Assembly (NCBI GenBank): GCA_023255285.1
Contig: JALRIY010000141.1
Span: 1-6,082, forward strand
DNA length: 6,082 nucleotides
DNA from: Algoriphagus sp.
GTDB taxonomy: Bacteria > Bacteroidota > Bacteroidia > Cytophagales > Cyclobacteriaceae
Reading direction: 5' to 3'
This document shows positions 1 through 5,346 of this stretch, one piece after another (position 1 is the first letter of the stretch; every line of letters starts with the position of its first letter). A program made the position numbers and the translations under genes. Below the pieces are notes generated by a model, which made no database searches, was not told where the DNA came from, and saw only the letters and a program-made list of their open reading frames with translations.

Positions 1-2
1 AA

Positions 3-68
3 ATCAGCGTCTTTTTCCTTACCAATCTGCGTGAGACAAATCAATTCAATCCGCTGGTAAAAGTTTAG
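3..68 (+). CDS. Probable C-terminal tail of an upstream gene (partial)
   Basis: Reading from base 3 gives 21 codons (ISVFFLTNLRETNQFNPLVKV) ending in TAG at 66-68. The hydrophobic strand followed by LTN resembles C-terminal ends of secreted serine hydrolases of the beta-lactamase type, but 21 residues are too few to name a family. An alternative in frame 1 (19 codons, TAA at 58-60) has a less protein-like composition. No start is visible, so the gene would begin left of the window. The 104 bases between this stop and comM contain a hairpin and a promoter-like box, which fits two separate transcription units. The frame choice is inference. Confidence 0.35.
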   Translation: MSVFFLTNLRETNQFNPLVKV

Positions 69-70
69 GA

Positions 71-89
71 ATTGCCCAAGAGGGGCAAT
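71..89. other. Small hairpin after the upstream gene
   Basis: A perfect 7-base inverted repeat, ATTGCCC (71-77) and GGGCAAT (83-89), encloses a 5-base loop. It starts two bases after the TAG at 66-68. No T-tract follows on the + strand, so it is not a standard intrinsic terminator. It may be a 3'-end stabilising stem or a weak terminator for the upstream gene. Confidence 0.3.
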
Positions 90-138
90 ATGCGAATAGA
101 AAAAATTGGCCCTTCGAAGAATCCCTTGTAAAATAGGC

Positions 139-146
139 TATATTCG
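139..146 (+). promoter_or_regulatory. Possible Bacteroidota -7 box for comM
   Basis: TATATTCG differs at one position from the Bacteroidota -7 consensus TAnnTTTG and ends 26 bases before the comM ATG, a spacing close to that of the perfect boxes elsewhere in this window. The only -33 candidate is a poor TTC at 113-115, with a 23-base spacer. This is suggestive, not firm. Confidence 0.3.
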
Positions 147-172
147 TAGGAACACTTTTTTTAGACTCAATC

Positions 173-1711
173 ATGGTTGCAAAAACTTTTGGAAGCGCCG
201 TCTCCGGTGTGGACGCCAACCTCATCACCATCGAGGTCAATGTAGGCCAGGGCACCAACTTCTTTATGGTGGGATTGCCCGACTCCGCGGTCAAAGAATC
301 CCAGCAGCGTGTGGAATCGGCACTCAAGTACTTCGGCTACCGCATGCCTCGGCAGCGCGTCGTGGTCAATCTGGCTCCTGCAGACCTGCGCAAGGAAGGC
401 TCCGCCTACGACCTCCCCATAGCCATGGGCATCCTCCAAGCCTCCGAACAAGTGAATTACCCTACCCTGGACCAGTATGTGCTGATGGGGGAACTCTCCC
501 TAGACGGCAAACTCAGACCCATCAAAGGGGTACTTCCCATCGCCATCGAAGCCCGAAAGCGGGGCTTCAAGGGATTTATCCTTCCCATCGAGAATGCCAA
601 GGAGGCTTCCATTGTGAATAGTTTGGATATCATCGGTGTGGAGACGCTCGACCAGGCTTCGGACTTTTTGCAGGGGCACCTCCAGATCGAACCGCTCGTA
701 ACCGATACCCGAGAGATTTTTTATCACTCCACCGATAGCCCTGAGTTTGACTTTGCGGACGTACAAGGACAGGAAAACATCAAACGCGCCATGGAGATTG
801 CTGCTGCAGGAGGACATAACGTGATCATGATCGGCCCTCCAGGAGCAGGCAAAACCATGTTAGCCAAGCGCTTGCCCTCTATCCTCCCTCCACTGAGTTT
901 GCAGGAAGCACTGGAAGCTACCAAAATCCACTCCGTCGCTGGCAGACTGGGAAAGCATGCCTCCCTACTGGCACAGCGCCCTTTTCGCAGTCCGCATCAC
1001 ACCATTTCCGATGTCGCTTTAGTCGGTGGAGGAGGCAATCCACAGCCTGGGGAGATTTCTCTGGCCCATCATGGAGTATTGTTTTTGGACGAGCTCCCCG
1101 AATTCAAGCGCTCCGTACTGGAGGTGATGAGGCAGCCGCTGGAGGAGCGCAAAGTCACCATCAGCCGGGCCAAGGTATCGGTGGATTTCCCGGCCAACTT
1201 TATGCTCATCGCTAGCATGAATCCTTGCCCTTGTGGCTACTACAACCATCCCGAAAAAGAGTGTGTCTGTGGTCCGGGTATCGTGCAGCGCTACTTGAAT
1301 AAGGTCAGCGGACCCCTACTCGACCGCATCGACTTGCATGTGGAAGTGACCCCCGTCAAATTTGAGGAAATGACCTCTACTCGCAAAAGTGAGTCCAGTA
1401 GAGACATCCGGGAACGGGTGATTAAAGGGCGGGAGCGACAAAAAATCCGATTTGAAAGTAATCCGGAGGTATTCTGCAATGCGATGATGCCCTCCCATCA
1501 GGTCAAGCAGGTCTGTCAGATTTCTGAGGCCGGTAAAACCCTACTCAAAACCGCCATGGAGCGACTTGGCCTCTCCGCTCGGGCCTATGACCGCATCCTC
1601 AAAGTCGCCCGCACCATTGCAGATATTGCCGATAGCGAAGACATCCGTGTGGAGCACCTGGCCGAAGCCATTCAATACCGCAGCCTCGATAGGGAGGGTT
1701 GGGCAGGGTAG
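173..1711 (+). CDS. comM: ComM/YifB family Mg-chelatase-like AAA+ ATPase
   Basis: This complete 512-residue protein matches the usual length and architecture of the YifB/ComM family. An N-terminal Lon-protease-like ChlI domain covers roughly residues 20-145, a Mg-chelatase-type AAA+ module roughly 190-395, and a C-terminal helical domain roughly 405-505. Visible motifs are Walker A GPPGAGKT (221-228), the family signature RPFRSPHHTISD (269-280), Walker B VLFLDELPE (302-310), the sensor 1 region ASMN (347-350) and LLDRID (382-387). Cys352, Cys354, Cys364 and Cys366 form a CPC/CVC pair that could bind zinc. In Vibrio and Haemophilus, ComM is a hexameric helicase that promotes branch migration when transformed DNA is integrated; here that role is inferred from family membership. 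The family is widespread, including in species not known to be competent, so its presence does not prove transformation. The ATG at 173 gives the standard family N-terminus (MVAKTFGSAVSGVDA). No Shine-Dalgarno sequence is seen. The gene stands alone and converges on the aldehyde dehydrogenase gene. Confidence 0.96.
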   Translation: MVAKTFGSAVSGVDANLITIEVNVGQGTNFFMVGLPDSAVKESQQRVESALKYFGYRMPRQRVVVNLAPADLRKEGSAYDLPIAMGILQASEQVNYPTLDQYVLMGELSLDGKLRPIKGVLPIAIEARKRGFKGFILPIENAKEASIVNSLDIIGVETLDQASDFLQGHLQIEPLVTDTREIFYHSTDSPEFDFADVQGQENIKRAMEIAAAGGHNVIMIGPPGAGKTMLAKRLPSILPPLSLQEALEATKIHSVAGRLGKHASLLAQRPFRSPHHTISDVALVGGGGNPQPGEISLAHHGVLFLDELPEFKRSVLEVMRQPLEERKVTISRAKVSVDFPANFMLIASMNPCPCGYYNHPEKECVCGPGIVQRYLNKVSGPLLDRIDLHVEVTPVKFEEMTSTRKSESSRDIRERVIKGRERQKIRFESNPEVFCNAMMPSHQVKQVCQISEAGKTLLKTAMERLGLSARAYDRILKVARTIADIADSEDIRVEHLAEAIQYRSLDREGWAG

Positions 1712-1712
1712 G

Positions 1713-1758
1713 AAAAAAGGTTTATACAGGACTTCAGTTTTCAAATTTATACAAACCT
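1713..1758 (-). terminator. Probable intrinsic terminator of the aldehyde dehydrogenase gene
   Basis: Read on the - strand, AGGTTTGTATA (1758-1748) can pair over 11 positions with TGTATAAACCT (1728-1718), including two G-U wobbles, around a 19-base loop. Five further T residues follow (1717-1713). It begins 38 bases after the dehydrogenase stop. On the + strand the two wobbles become C-A mismatches and no T-tract follows, so the signal points to minus-strand transcription. Its end lies one base past the comM stop, so it closes the convergent gap. The large loop lowers confidence. Confidence 0.5.
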
Positions 1759-1761
1759 GCA

Positions 1762-1789
1762 GTTGACCGTGGACCGTCATCTGTCGACA
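1762..1789. repeat. Degenerate tandem heptamer, consensus GTnGACC
   Basis: Four consecutive 7-base units lie in the convergent gap: GTTGACC, GTGGACC, GTCATCT and GTCGACA. All begin with GT, three share GTnGAC, and the third is degraded. The first and fourth units could also pair as a 6-base stem with one wobble. It may be a remnant of a dispersed short intergenic repeat. It contains no coding sequence, and its function is unknown. Confidence 0.4.
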
Positions 1790-1796
1790 ATTCAAA

Positions 1797-3341
1797 TCAT
1801 ATATCAAACTTAATCCCCTGCGCTAGCGGCAGCTGGGTGGAATAGTTGATCGTATTTGTTTGGCGTCTCATGTAGGCCTTCCAGGAATCGGAGCCCGACT
1901 CGCGTCCTCCGCCCGTTTCTTTTTCTCCCCCAAAAGCACCGCCAATCTCCGCTCCCGAAGTACCGATATTGACATTGGCAATGCCACAATCAGAACCAGA
2001 AACGGCAAGGAAGGCTTCCGCTTCCCGCATGTTCGTGGTCATGATGGCCGAAGAAAGTCCCTGTGGCACGCCATTCTGCAAGGCAATAGCTTCCGGAAGC
2101 GTGCTGTACTTGATCAAATACAAGATGGGCGCAAAAGTCTCGTGCTGCACGATATCGAAGTGATTTTCTGCCTCATAGATGGCTGGCTTCACGTAGCAGC
2201 CGGATTCGTAGCCTACTCCAGTAAGTACCCCTCCTTCGACTACCGCTTTTCCTCCAGCCGCTTTTACCTGTTTGATAGCCACTAAGTATTGCTCGACCGC
2301 CTGGGTATCGATTAATGGACCTACATGGTTTTTTTCATCCAAAGGATTGCCGATGACCAACTTGCCAAAAGCAGTGGCTAGTCTATTCTTTACGGTTTCG
2401 TATACACTTTCCTGGACAATCAAGCGTCGCGTAGTGGTGCAGCGTTGACCTGCGGTACCTACCGCCCCAAACAAGGCGCCACGAATTGCAATCTCCAAAT
2501 CGGCATGCTCGGTGATGATGATGGCATTGTTGCCCCCAAGTTCCAGTAAGGAACGACCTAGTCGCTCACCCACCGCCTTGCCAACGGCCTTGCCCATGCG
2601 GGTGGAGCCAGTGGCAGATACCAGCGGAATTCGAGAATCATGAGAAAGCAAAGCGCCAATCGACGCATCCCCAACGAGCAAGTTGGAAATCCCTTCCGGC
2701 AACTTGTGCTGGGCAAATATTTTTGCAACAATCTGCTGGCAGGCAATGGCAGAAAGTGGGGCTTTTTCGGAAGGCTTCCACAAACACACATCCCCACATA
2801 CCCAAGCCAAGGCGGTATTCCAAGACCATACAGCTACCGGGAAGTTGAAGGCCGAAATAATGCCTACCACCCCGAGCGCATGCCACTGCTCGTACATGCG
2901 GTGACCCGGACGCTCAGAATGCATGGTCAATCCATACAACTGTCGGGATAGACCTACTGCAAAATCACAAATGTCAATCATCTCCTGTACCTCACCCAAA
3001 CCCTCCTGGTAGGATTTGCCCATCTCATAAGACACCAACTTACCCAAATCGGCCTTCACCTCGCGCAAGGCATTGCCAATCTCTCGGACAATGTCACCCC
3101 GCTTGGGAGCAGGCACATTCCTCCACGTTTCAAAGGCTACCAAAGCTTGCGCAACCACTGCCTCGTAAGTTTCCTCGGTTGCCAGCTGTACGGATGCTAT
3201 TTTTTTGCCATCGGCTGGAGAAAAAGAGACCAAGGAAATGGCTCCTGAGTCGAGCCAGGTCATACCGGTGGAAGAACCCAAATTGGATTCTTGAATGCCA
3301 AGATTTTTTAAAGACTGCTGGATGCCAAAAAGATCGTTCAT
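1797..3341 (-). CDS. ALDH7-type aldehyde dehydrogenase (probable aminoadipate semialdehyde dehydrogenase)
   Basis: This complete 514-residue protein belongs to the NAD(P)-dependent aldehyde dehydrogenase superfamily and closely resembles human antiquitin (ALDH7A1) by eye, especially over its last 65 residues (GSDCGIANVNIGTSGAEIGG onward). Visible active-site elements are oxyanion Asn166 in AFNFP, cofactor-binding Lys189, GSTRMG (245-250), general base Glu267 in ELGG, nucleophile Cys301 in GQRCTTTRR, and Glu401 in ETFAP. Glu120, Arg300 and the Gly463-Ala464 pair correspond to the residues that hold the aminoadipate carboxylate in ALDH7A1. The expected reaction is oxidation of alpha-aminoadipate semialdehyde (in equilibrium with piperideine-6-carboxylate) to alpha-aminoadipate in lysine breakdown. 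Bacterial equivalents are called AmaB or Pcd. The enzyme is presumably cytoplasmic and tetrameric. The gene lies 53 bases downstream of the DUF4421-like gene on the same strand and has its own -7-like box, so it may be transcribed alone. Substrate assignment is inference; a broader aldehyde-detoxifying role is possible. Confidence 0.95.
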   Translation of the reverse strand: MNDLFGIQQSLKNLGIQESNLGSSTGMTWLDSGAISLVSFSPADGKKIASVQLATEETYEAVVAQALVAFETWRNVPAPKRGDIVREIGNALREVKADLGKLVSYEMGKSYQEGLGEVQEMIDICDFAVGLSRQLYGLTMHSERPGHRMYEQWHALGVVGIISAFNFPVAVWSWNTALAWVCGDVCLWKPSEKAPLSAIACQQIVAKIFAQHKLPEGISNLLVGDASIGALLSHDSRIPLVSATGSTRMGKAVGKAVGERLGRSLLELGGNNAIIITEHADLEIAIRGALFGAVGTAGQRCTTTRRLIVQESVYETVKNRLATAFGKLVIGNPLDEKNHVGPLIDTQAVEQYLVAIKQVKAAGGKAVVEGGVLTGVGYESGCYVKPAIYEAENHFDIVQHETFAPILYLIKYSTLPEAIALQNGVPQGLSSAIMTTNMREAEAFLAVSGSDCGIANVNIGTSGAEIGGAFGGEKETGGGRESGSDSWKAYMRRQTNTINYSTQLPLAQGIKFDI

Positions 3342-3363
3342 GGGAGTGGATTCATTGATTACT

Positions 3364-3371
3364 CAAAGTTA
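3364..3371 (-). promoter_or_regulatory. Bacteroidota -7 box for the aldehyde dehydrogenase gene
   Basis: On the - strand this reads TAACTTTG, an exact match to TAnnTTTG, ending 22 bases before the dehydrogenase ATG. No TTG is found 17-23 bases upstream, so the -33 element is absent or unrecognisable. The box lies entirely in the 53-base gap after the DUF4421-like gene. A weak 6-base inverted repeat, CTCAAA (3362-3367) with TTTGAG (3376-3381), overlaps it. Confidence 0.42.
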
Positions 3372-3394
3372 AAATTTTGAGCGCCACTCTCTCG

Positions 3395-4381
3395 CTACTT
3401 TCCAAAAATTCTATTCGGATGATACTTGGCAATGGAGGAAGCAAATTTTTCAGAAGGGCGAATTTTATAAACTAGAATGAAGCGGTAGTTGCCTGTTTGC
3501 ACTTCTTGGGTCCAATTTGCTACTGGCTGCAGCGCCAAGGTTTTGTAGACATAGTTCACATTCACCCCAAACCGTGGGCCATTGTAACCCACATAGGCAC
3601 GGGCATGGGTTCCCCAATTCAGATTCCAATTTCCTCCTGTAGCACCCGAATTCCAGGTGGATCCAAGGGCTAGATTTCCGGTGAAACTCCCGGTTGCAAA
3701 AAATCCCTTCCCAAGCACCAAGGTGCCTATTAGGCCTGCATTGGGGCCCAGTTGGAAAAAATCGGCTTGTTGGTAATTCTGTTTGGGCACAAGCTGGGAA
3801 GGGAAAATCAAAGAATCCCCTGCCACCTGTACTCGGTACATCTCAAAACCCAACAGTGGAGAAATCACTGATTTTTTTTGAATTGATGACTGATGCATTG
3901 CTGCAGGCAAAGAGATTTTATCTCCTTTGAAAATGTAATTGGCATGGATCCCAACTTTAAGTACATCCAAGTCTGGACGTAAGTAGGGTTGTCCATCTCC
4001 GATTCCATATGGAATCCGATACCCCTTATAAAACTGTCCAAAAAAATCAATGACCCAGTTTCTCGGGTAAAAATGTCCCTGAAGATCCAAAAATCGAGGA
4101 AAATCAGGTTCTCTGCTGCTATTCAAAAAGCCAGGAGGAAAAGCTAGATTGAGGGTCAGATTTTGATACGTAAATCCAATTCCTAAATTCAACCCACTGT
4201 TTGGCTGGTACCGAAGACCTTCACTGGGGAAGTAGAGTGCCGTATACTTATGGGATAAGTAGGTCCTAAGTACAAATAATTCAGGCTCCGCCGCTACATA
4301 ACCACTGTCCCATCTGCTTTGGGCCGGGAGAATTCCTATCAGAAAAAAGGAAAGAAATAAGAAGACAAGGCTTCTCGACAT
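3395..4381 (-). CDS. Secreted, probably outer-membrane beta-barrel protein resembling DUF4421
   Basis: This is a 328-residue protein of unknown function. Residues 1-20 form a signal peptide: a short charged start (MSRS), a hydrophobic core (LVFLFLSFFLIGIL), then PA before Gln21 as a likely cleavage site. The rest is rich in aromatic and glycine residues with alternating strand-like stretches, for example 64-80, 105-119, 140-151, 212-240 and 260-283. It ends with a strand, NYRFILVYKI (298-307), and a basic tail. The central block, from the RNWVIDFFGQFYKGY segment through YLRPDLDV to the KKSVISPLLGFEMY segment (about 107-182), matches my recollection of DUF4421, a Bacteroidota outer-membrane family with no assigned role. 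A TTG at 4408 would add nine residues (MRLLIQCPS), but the ATG at 4381 gives a cleaner signal peptide and leaves the -7 box upstream. The coding strand contains an A8 run at Gln168-Lys170. It is divergent from the methyltransferase gene, and its composition is more A/T-rich than comM. Confidence 0.82.
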   Translation of the reverse strand: MSRSLVFLFLSFFLIGILPAQSRWDSGYVAAEPELFVLRTYLSHKYTALYFPSEGLRYQPNSGLNLGIGFTYQNLTLNLAFPPGFLNSSREPDFPRFLDLQGHFYPRNWVIDFFGQFYKGYRIPYGIGDGQPYLRPDLDVLKVGIHANYIFKGDKISLPAAMHQSSIQKKSVISPLLGFEMYRVQVAGDSLIFPSQLVPKQNYQQADFFQLGPNAGLIGTLVLGKGFFATGSFTGNLALGSTWNSGATGGNWNLNWGTHARAYVGYNGPRFGVNVNYVYKTLALQPVANWTQEVQTGNYRFILVYKIRPSEKFASSIAKYHPNRIFGK

Positions 4382-4398
4382 GCTAGGGCATTGGATTA

Positions 4399-4422
4399 GT
4401 AACCGCAAAGGTAACCAAAATG
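4399..4422. repeat. Imperfect 12-base tandem direct repeat in the divergent control region
   Basis: GTAACCGCAAAG (4399-4410) is followed at once by GTAACCAAAATG (4411-4422). They match at 9 of 12 positions, including the whole GTAACC core. The junction also makes the palindrome GGTAACC (4410-4416). The repeat overlaps the -7 box of the outer-membrane protein gene, so it could be an operator, but it may be chance. Confidence 0.3.
4406..4413 (-). promoter_or_regulatory. Bacteroidota -7 box for the DUF4421-like gene
   Basis: On the - strand this reads TACCTTTG, an exact match to TAnnTTTG, ending 24 bases before the ATG at 4381. The best -33 candidate is a CTG (4433-4431) with a 17-base spacer, one mismatch from TTG. 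If used, this promoter places the TTG at 4408 inside or upstream of the promoter, which supports the ATG at 4381 as the start. Confidence 0.48.
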
Positions 4423-4461
4423 CAAGAACTCAGAAGACTCATCAAGTTTCACAAAAAATGG

Positions 4462-4469
4462 TAATTTTG
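4462..4469 (+). promoter_or_regulatory. Bacteroidota -7 box for the methyltransferase-glycosyltransferase operon
   Basis: TAATTTTG matches TAnnTTTG exactly and ends 34 bases before the methyltransferase ATG. No TTG lies 17-23 bases upstream. Transcription starting about 5-7 bases after the box would give a leader of nearly 30 bases, which favours the first ATG (4504) over internal ATGs at 4564 and 4579. Confidence 0.48.
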
Positions 4470-4473
4470 AACC

Positions 4474-4489
4474 GAGGTTGTTTTACCTC
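4474..4489 (+). other. Small leader hairpin before the methyltransferase gene
   Basis: GAGGT (4474-4478) and ACCTC (4485-4489) form a 5-base stem with a 6-base loop. They lie where the messenger RNA's first bases should be if the -7 box at 4462-4469 is used. A run of six C residues (4489-4494) follows, ending nine bases before the ATG. There is no T-tract, so it is not a terminator. It may be a 5' stabilising stem, an operator half-site pair, or chance. Confidence 0.25.
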
Positions 4490-4503
4490 CCCCCAATCGC
4501 ATT

Positions 4504-5346
4504 ATGGCTACGAACTCCTCCCCATTCCAGTCCTTAAAAAGAAACCTTCAGCAGCGCTGGAAAATGGTTCGTTTCAACATGAGTGCCTCGAATAATCCCC
4601 TGTTTATCGGTTTCTACAGGAATCTTTACAAACCCAAAAAGGGGAGCCTCTCTGACTTTTTGAGTCAGTACTCGAAGTCAAAGCCGGGGAATTTTACGGT
4701 GGTACAAATCGGCGCCAATGACGGCATCACCCACGACCCCATCCACAAGTTTATCAAAAGAGACGATTGGAAGGGAGTCCTTTTGGAGCCACAGCCAGAT
4801 GTTTTTAATGAATTCCTGACCAAGATCTACGCCAAAAACAAAGGCATCCACCCACTCTGCGCCGCGATTGGCGAAAAAGACGGCACCCAGCCGATCTACA
4901 AAGTTGGATTTTCGTCCATGCGTTGGGCAACTGGCCTGGCCTCCTTTTCCAAGGAGAAAATTGAAAAGGCCTTTGAAGACGGCATTGTAGCCTCCAACTG
5001 CAAACGATTTGGCATTGAGATTCCTACCGACCAAAGCCAGTGGATCAGTCAGGAAGAGGTGCAAGTGATTGCACCTGCCACGCTGATTCAAACCTATGGC
5101 TTGCAGCATATTGACTTGCTTCAAATCGATGCAGAAGGCTACGACTTGGAGGTCATCCGGATTTTTGATATCCCCAGAACCCGTCCGCAGGCCATCATCT
5201 TTGAAAATGTGGGCTTGAATGCAGCAGATTATGCCGCCTGCCTGCAATTGTTGGAGGAACAGAATTACCAGTTGAAGAAATTTGGCCCAAATACCCTTGC
5301 TCTGCAAAAGCCCTTGGGTGAATTTGCTTCCTTCTTTACCGCATGA
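4504..5346 (+). CDS. FkbM family SAM-dependent methyltransferase
   Basis: This complete 280-residue protein has a class I methyltransferase fold of the FkbM type. The SAM-binding glycine motif is VVQIGANDG (66-74), followed by the acidic second strand GVLLEPQP (91-98, Glu95 likely contacts SAM) and the family-typical LLQIDAEGYDLEVI (205-218) and IIFEN (231-235). FkbM proteins transfer methyl groups to hydroxyls and related groups of polyketides, sugars and glycans; in glycan loci they usually methylate sugars. That role is inferred here from the adjoining glycosyltransferase. There is no signal peptide or membrane segment, so it should act in the cytoplasm. The basic first 45 residues (LKRNLQQRWK and following) precede the domain. 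ATGs at 4564 and 4579 are alternative starts, but the -7 box spacing favours 4504. No Shine-Dalgarno sequence is seen. Its TGA overlaps the glycosyltransferase ATG as ATGA, which implies coupled translation. The acceptor is unknown. Confidence 0.93.
   Translation: MATNSSPFQSLKRNLQQRWKMVRFNMSASNNPLFIGFYRNLYKPKKGSLSDFLSQYSKSKPGNFTVVQIGANDGITHDPIHKFIKRDDWKGVLLEPQPDVFNEFLTKIYAKNKGIHPLCAAIGEKDGTQPIYKVGFSSMRWATGLASFSKEKIEKAFEDGIVASNCKRFGIEIPTDQSQWISQEEVQVIAPATLIQTYGLQHIDLLQIDAEGYDLEVIRIFDIPRTRPQAIIFENVGLNAADYAACLQLLEEQNYQLKKFGPNTLALQKPLGEFASFFTA

Noticed and set aside
106..621. 171-codon + strand open frame overlapping comM
   Set aside because: It lies in another frame of the strongly supported comM gene and its translation is arginine- and histidine-rich and unstructured, typical of a shadow frame.
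1860..2285. 141-codon + strand open frame
   Set aside because: It is antisense to conserved ALDH7 coding sequence and reads as low-quality serine- and arginine-rich sequence.
3362..3381. Inverted repeat CTCAAA/TTTGAG as a terminator for the DUF4421-like gene
   Set aside because: The stem is only 6 bases, A/T-rich, has no following T-tract, and overlaps the better-supported -7 box.
4382..4408. TTG start adding nine residues to the DUF4421-like protein
   Set aside because: The extension breaks the signal-peptide layout, and the exact -7 box at 4413-4406 overlaps this TTG.
4678..5307. 209-codon - strand open frame
   Set aside because: It is fully antisense to the FkbM methyltransferase, whose motifs are clear, and shows no recognisable domain or promoter.
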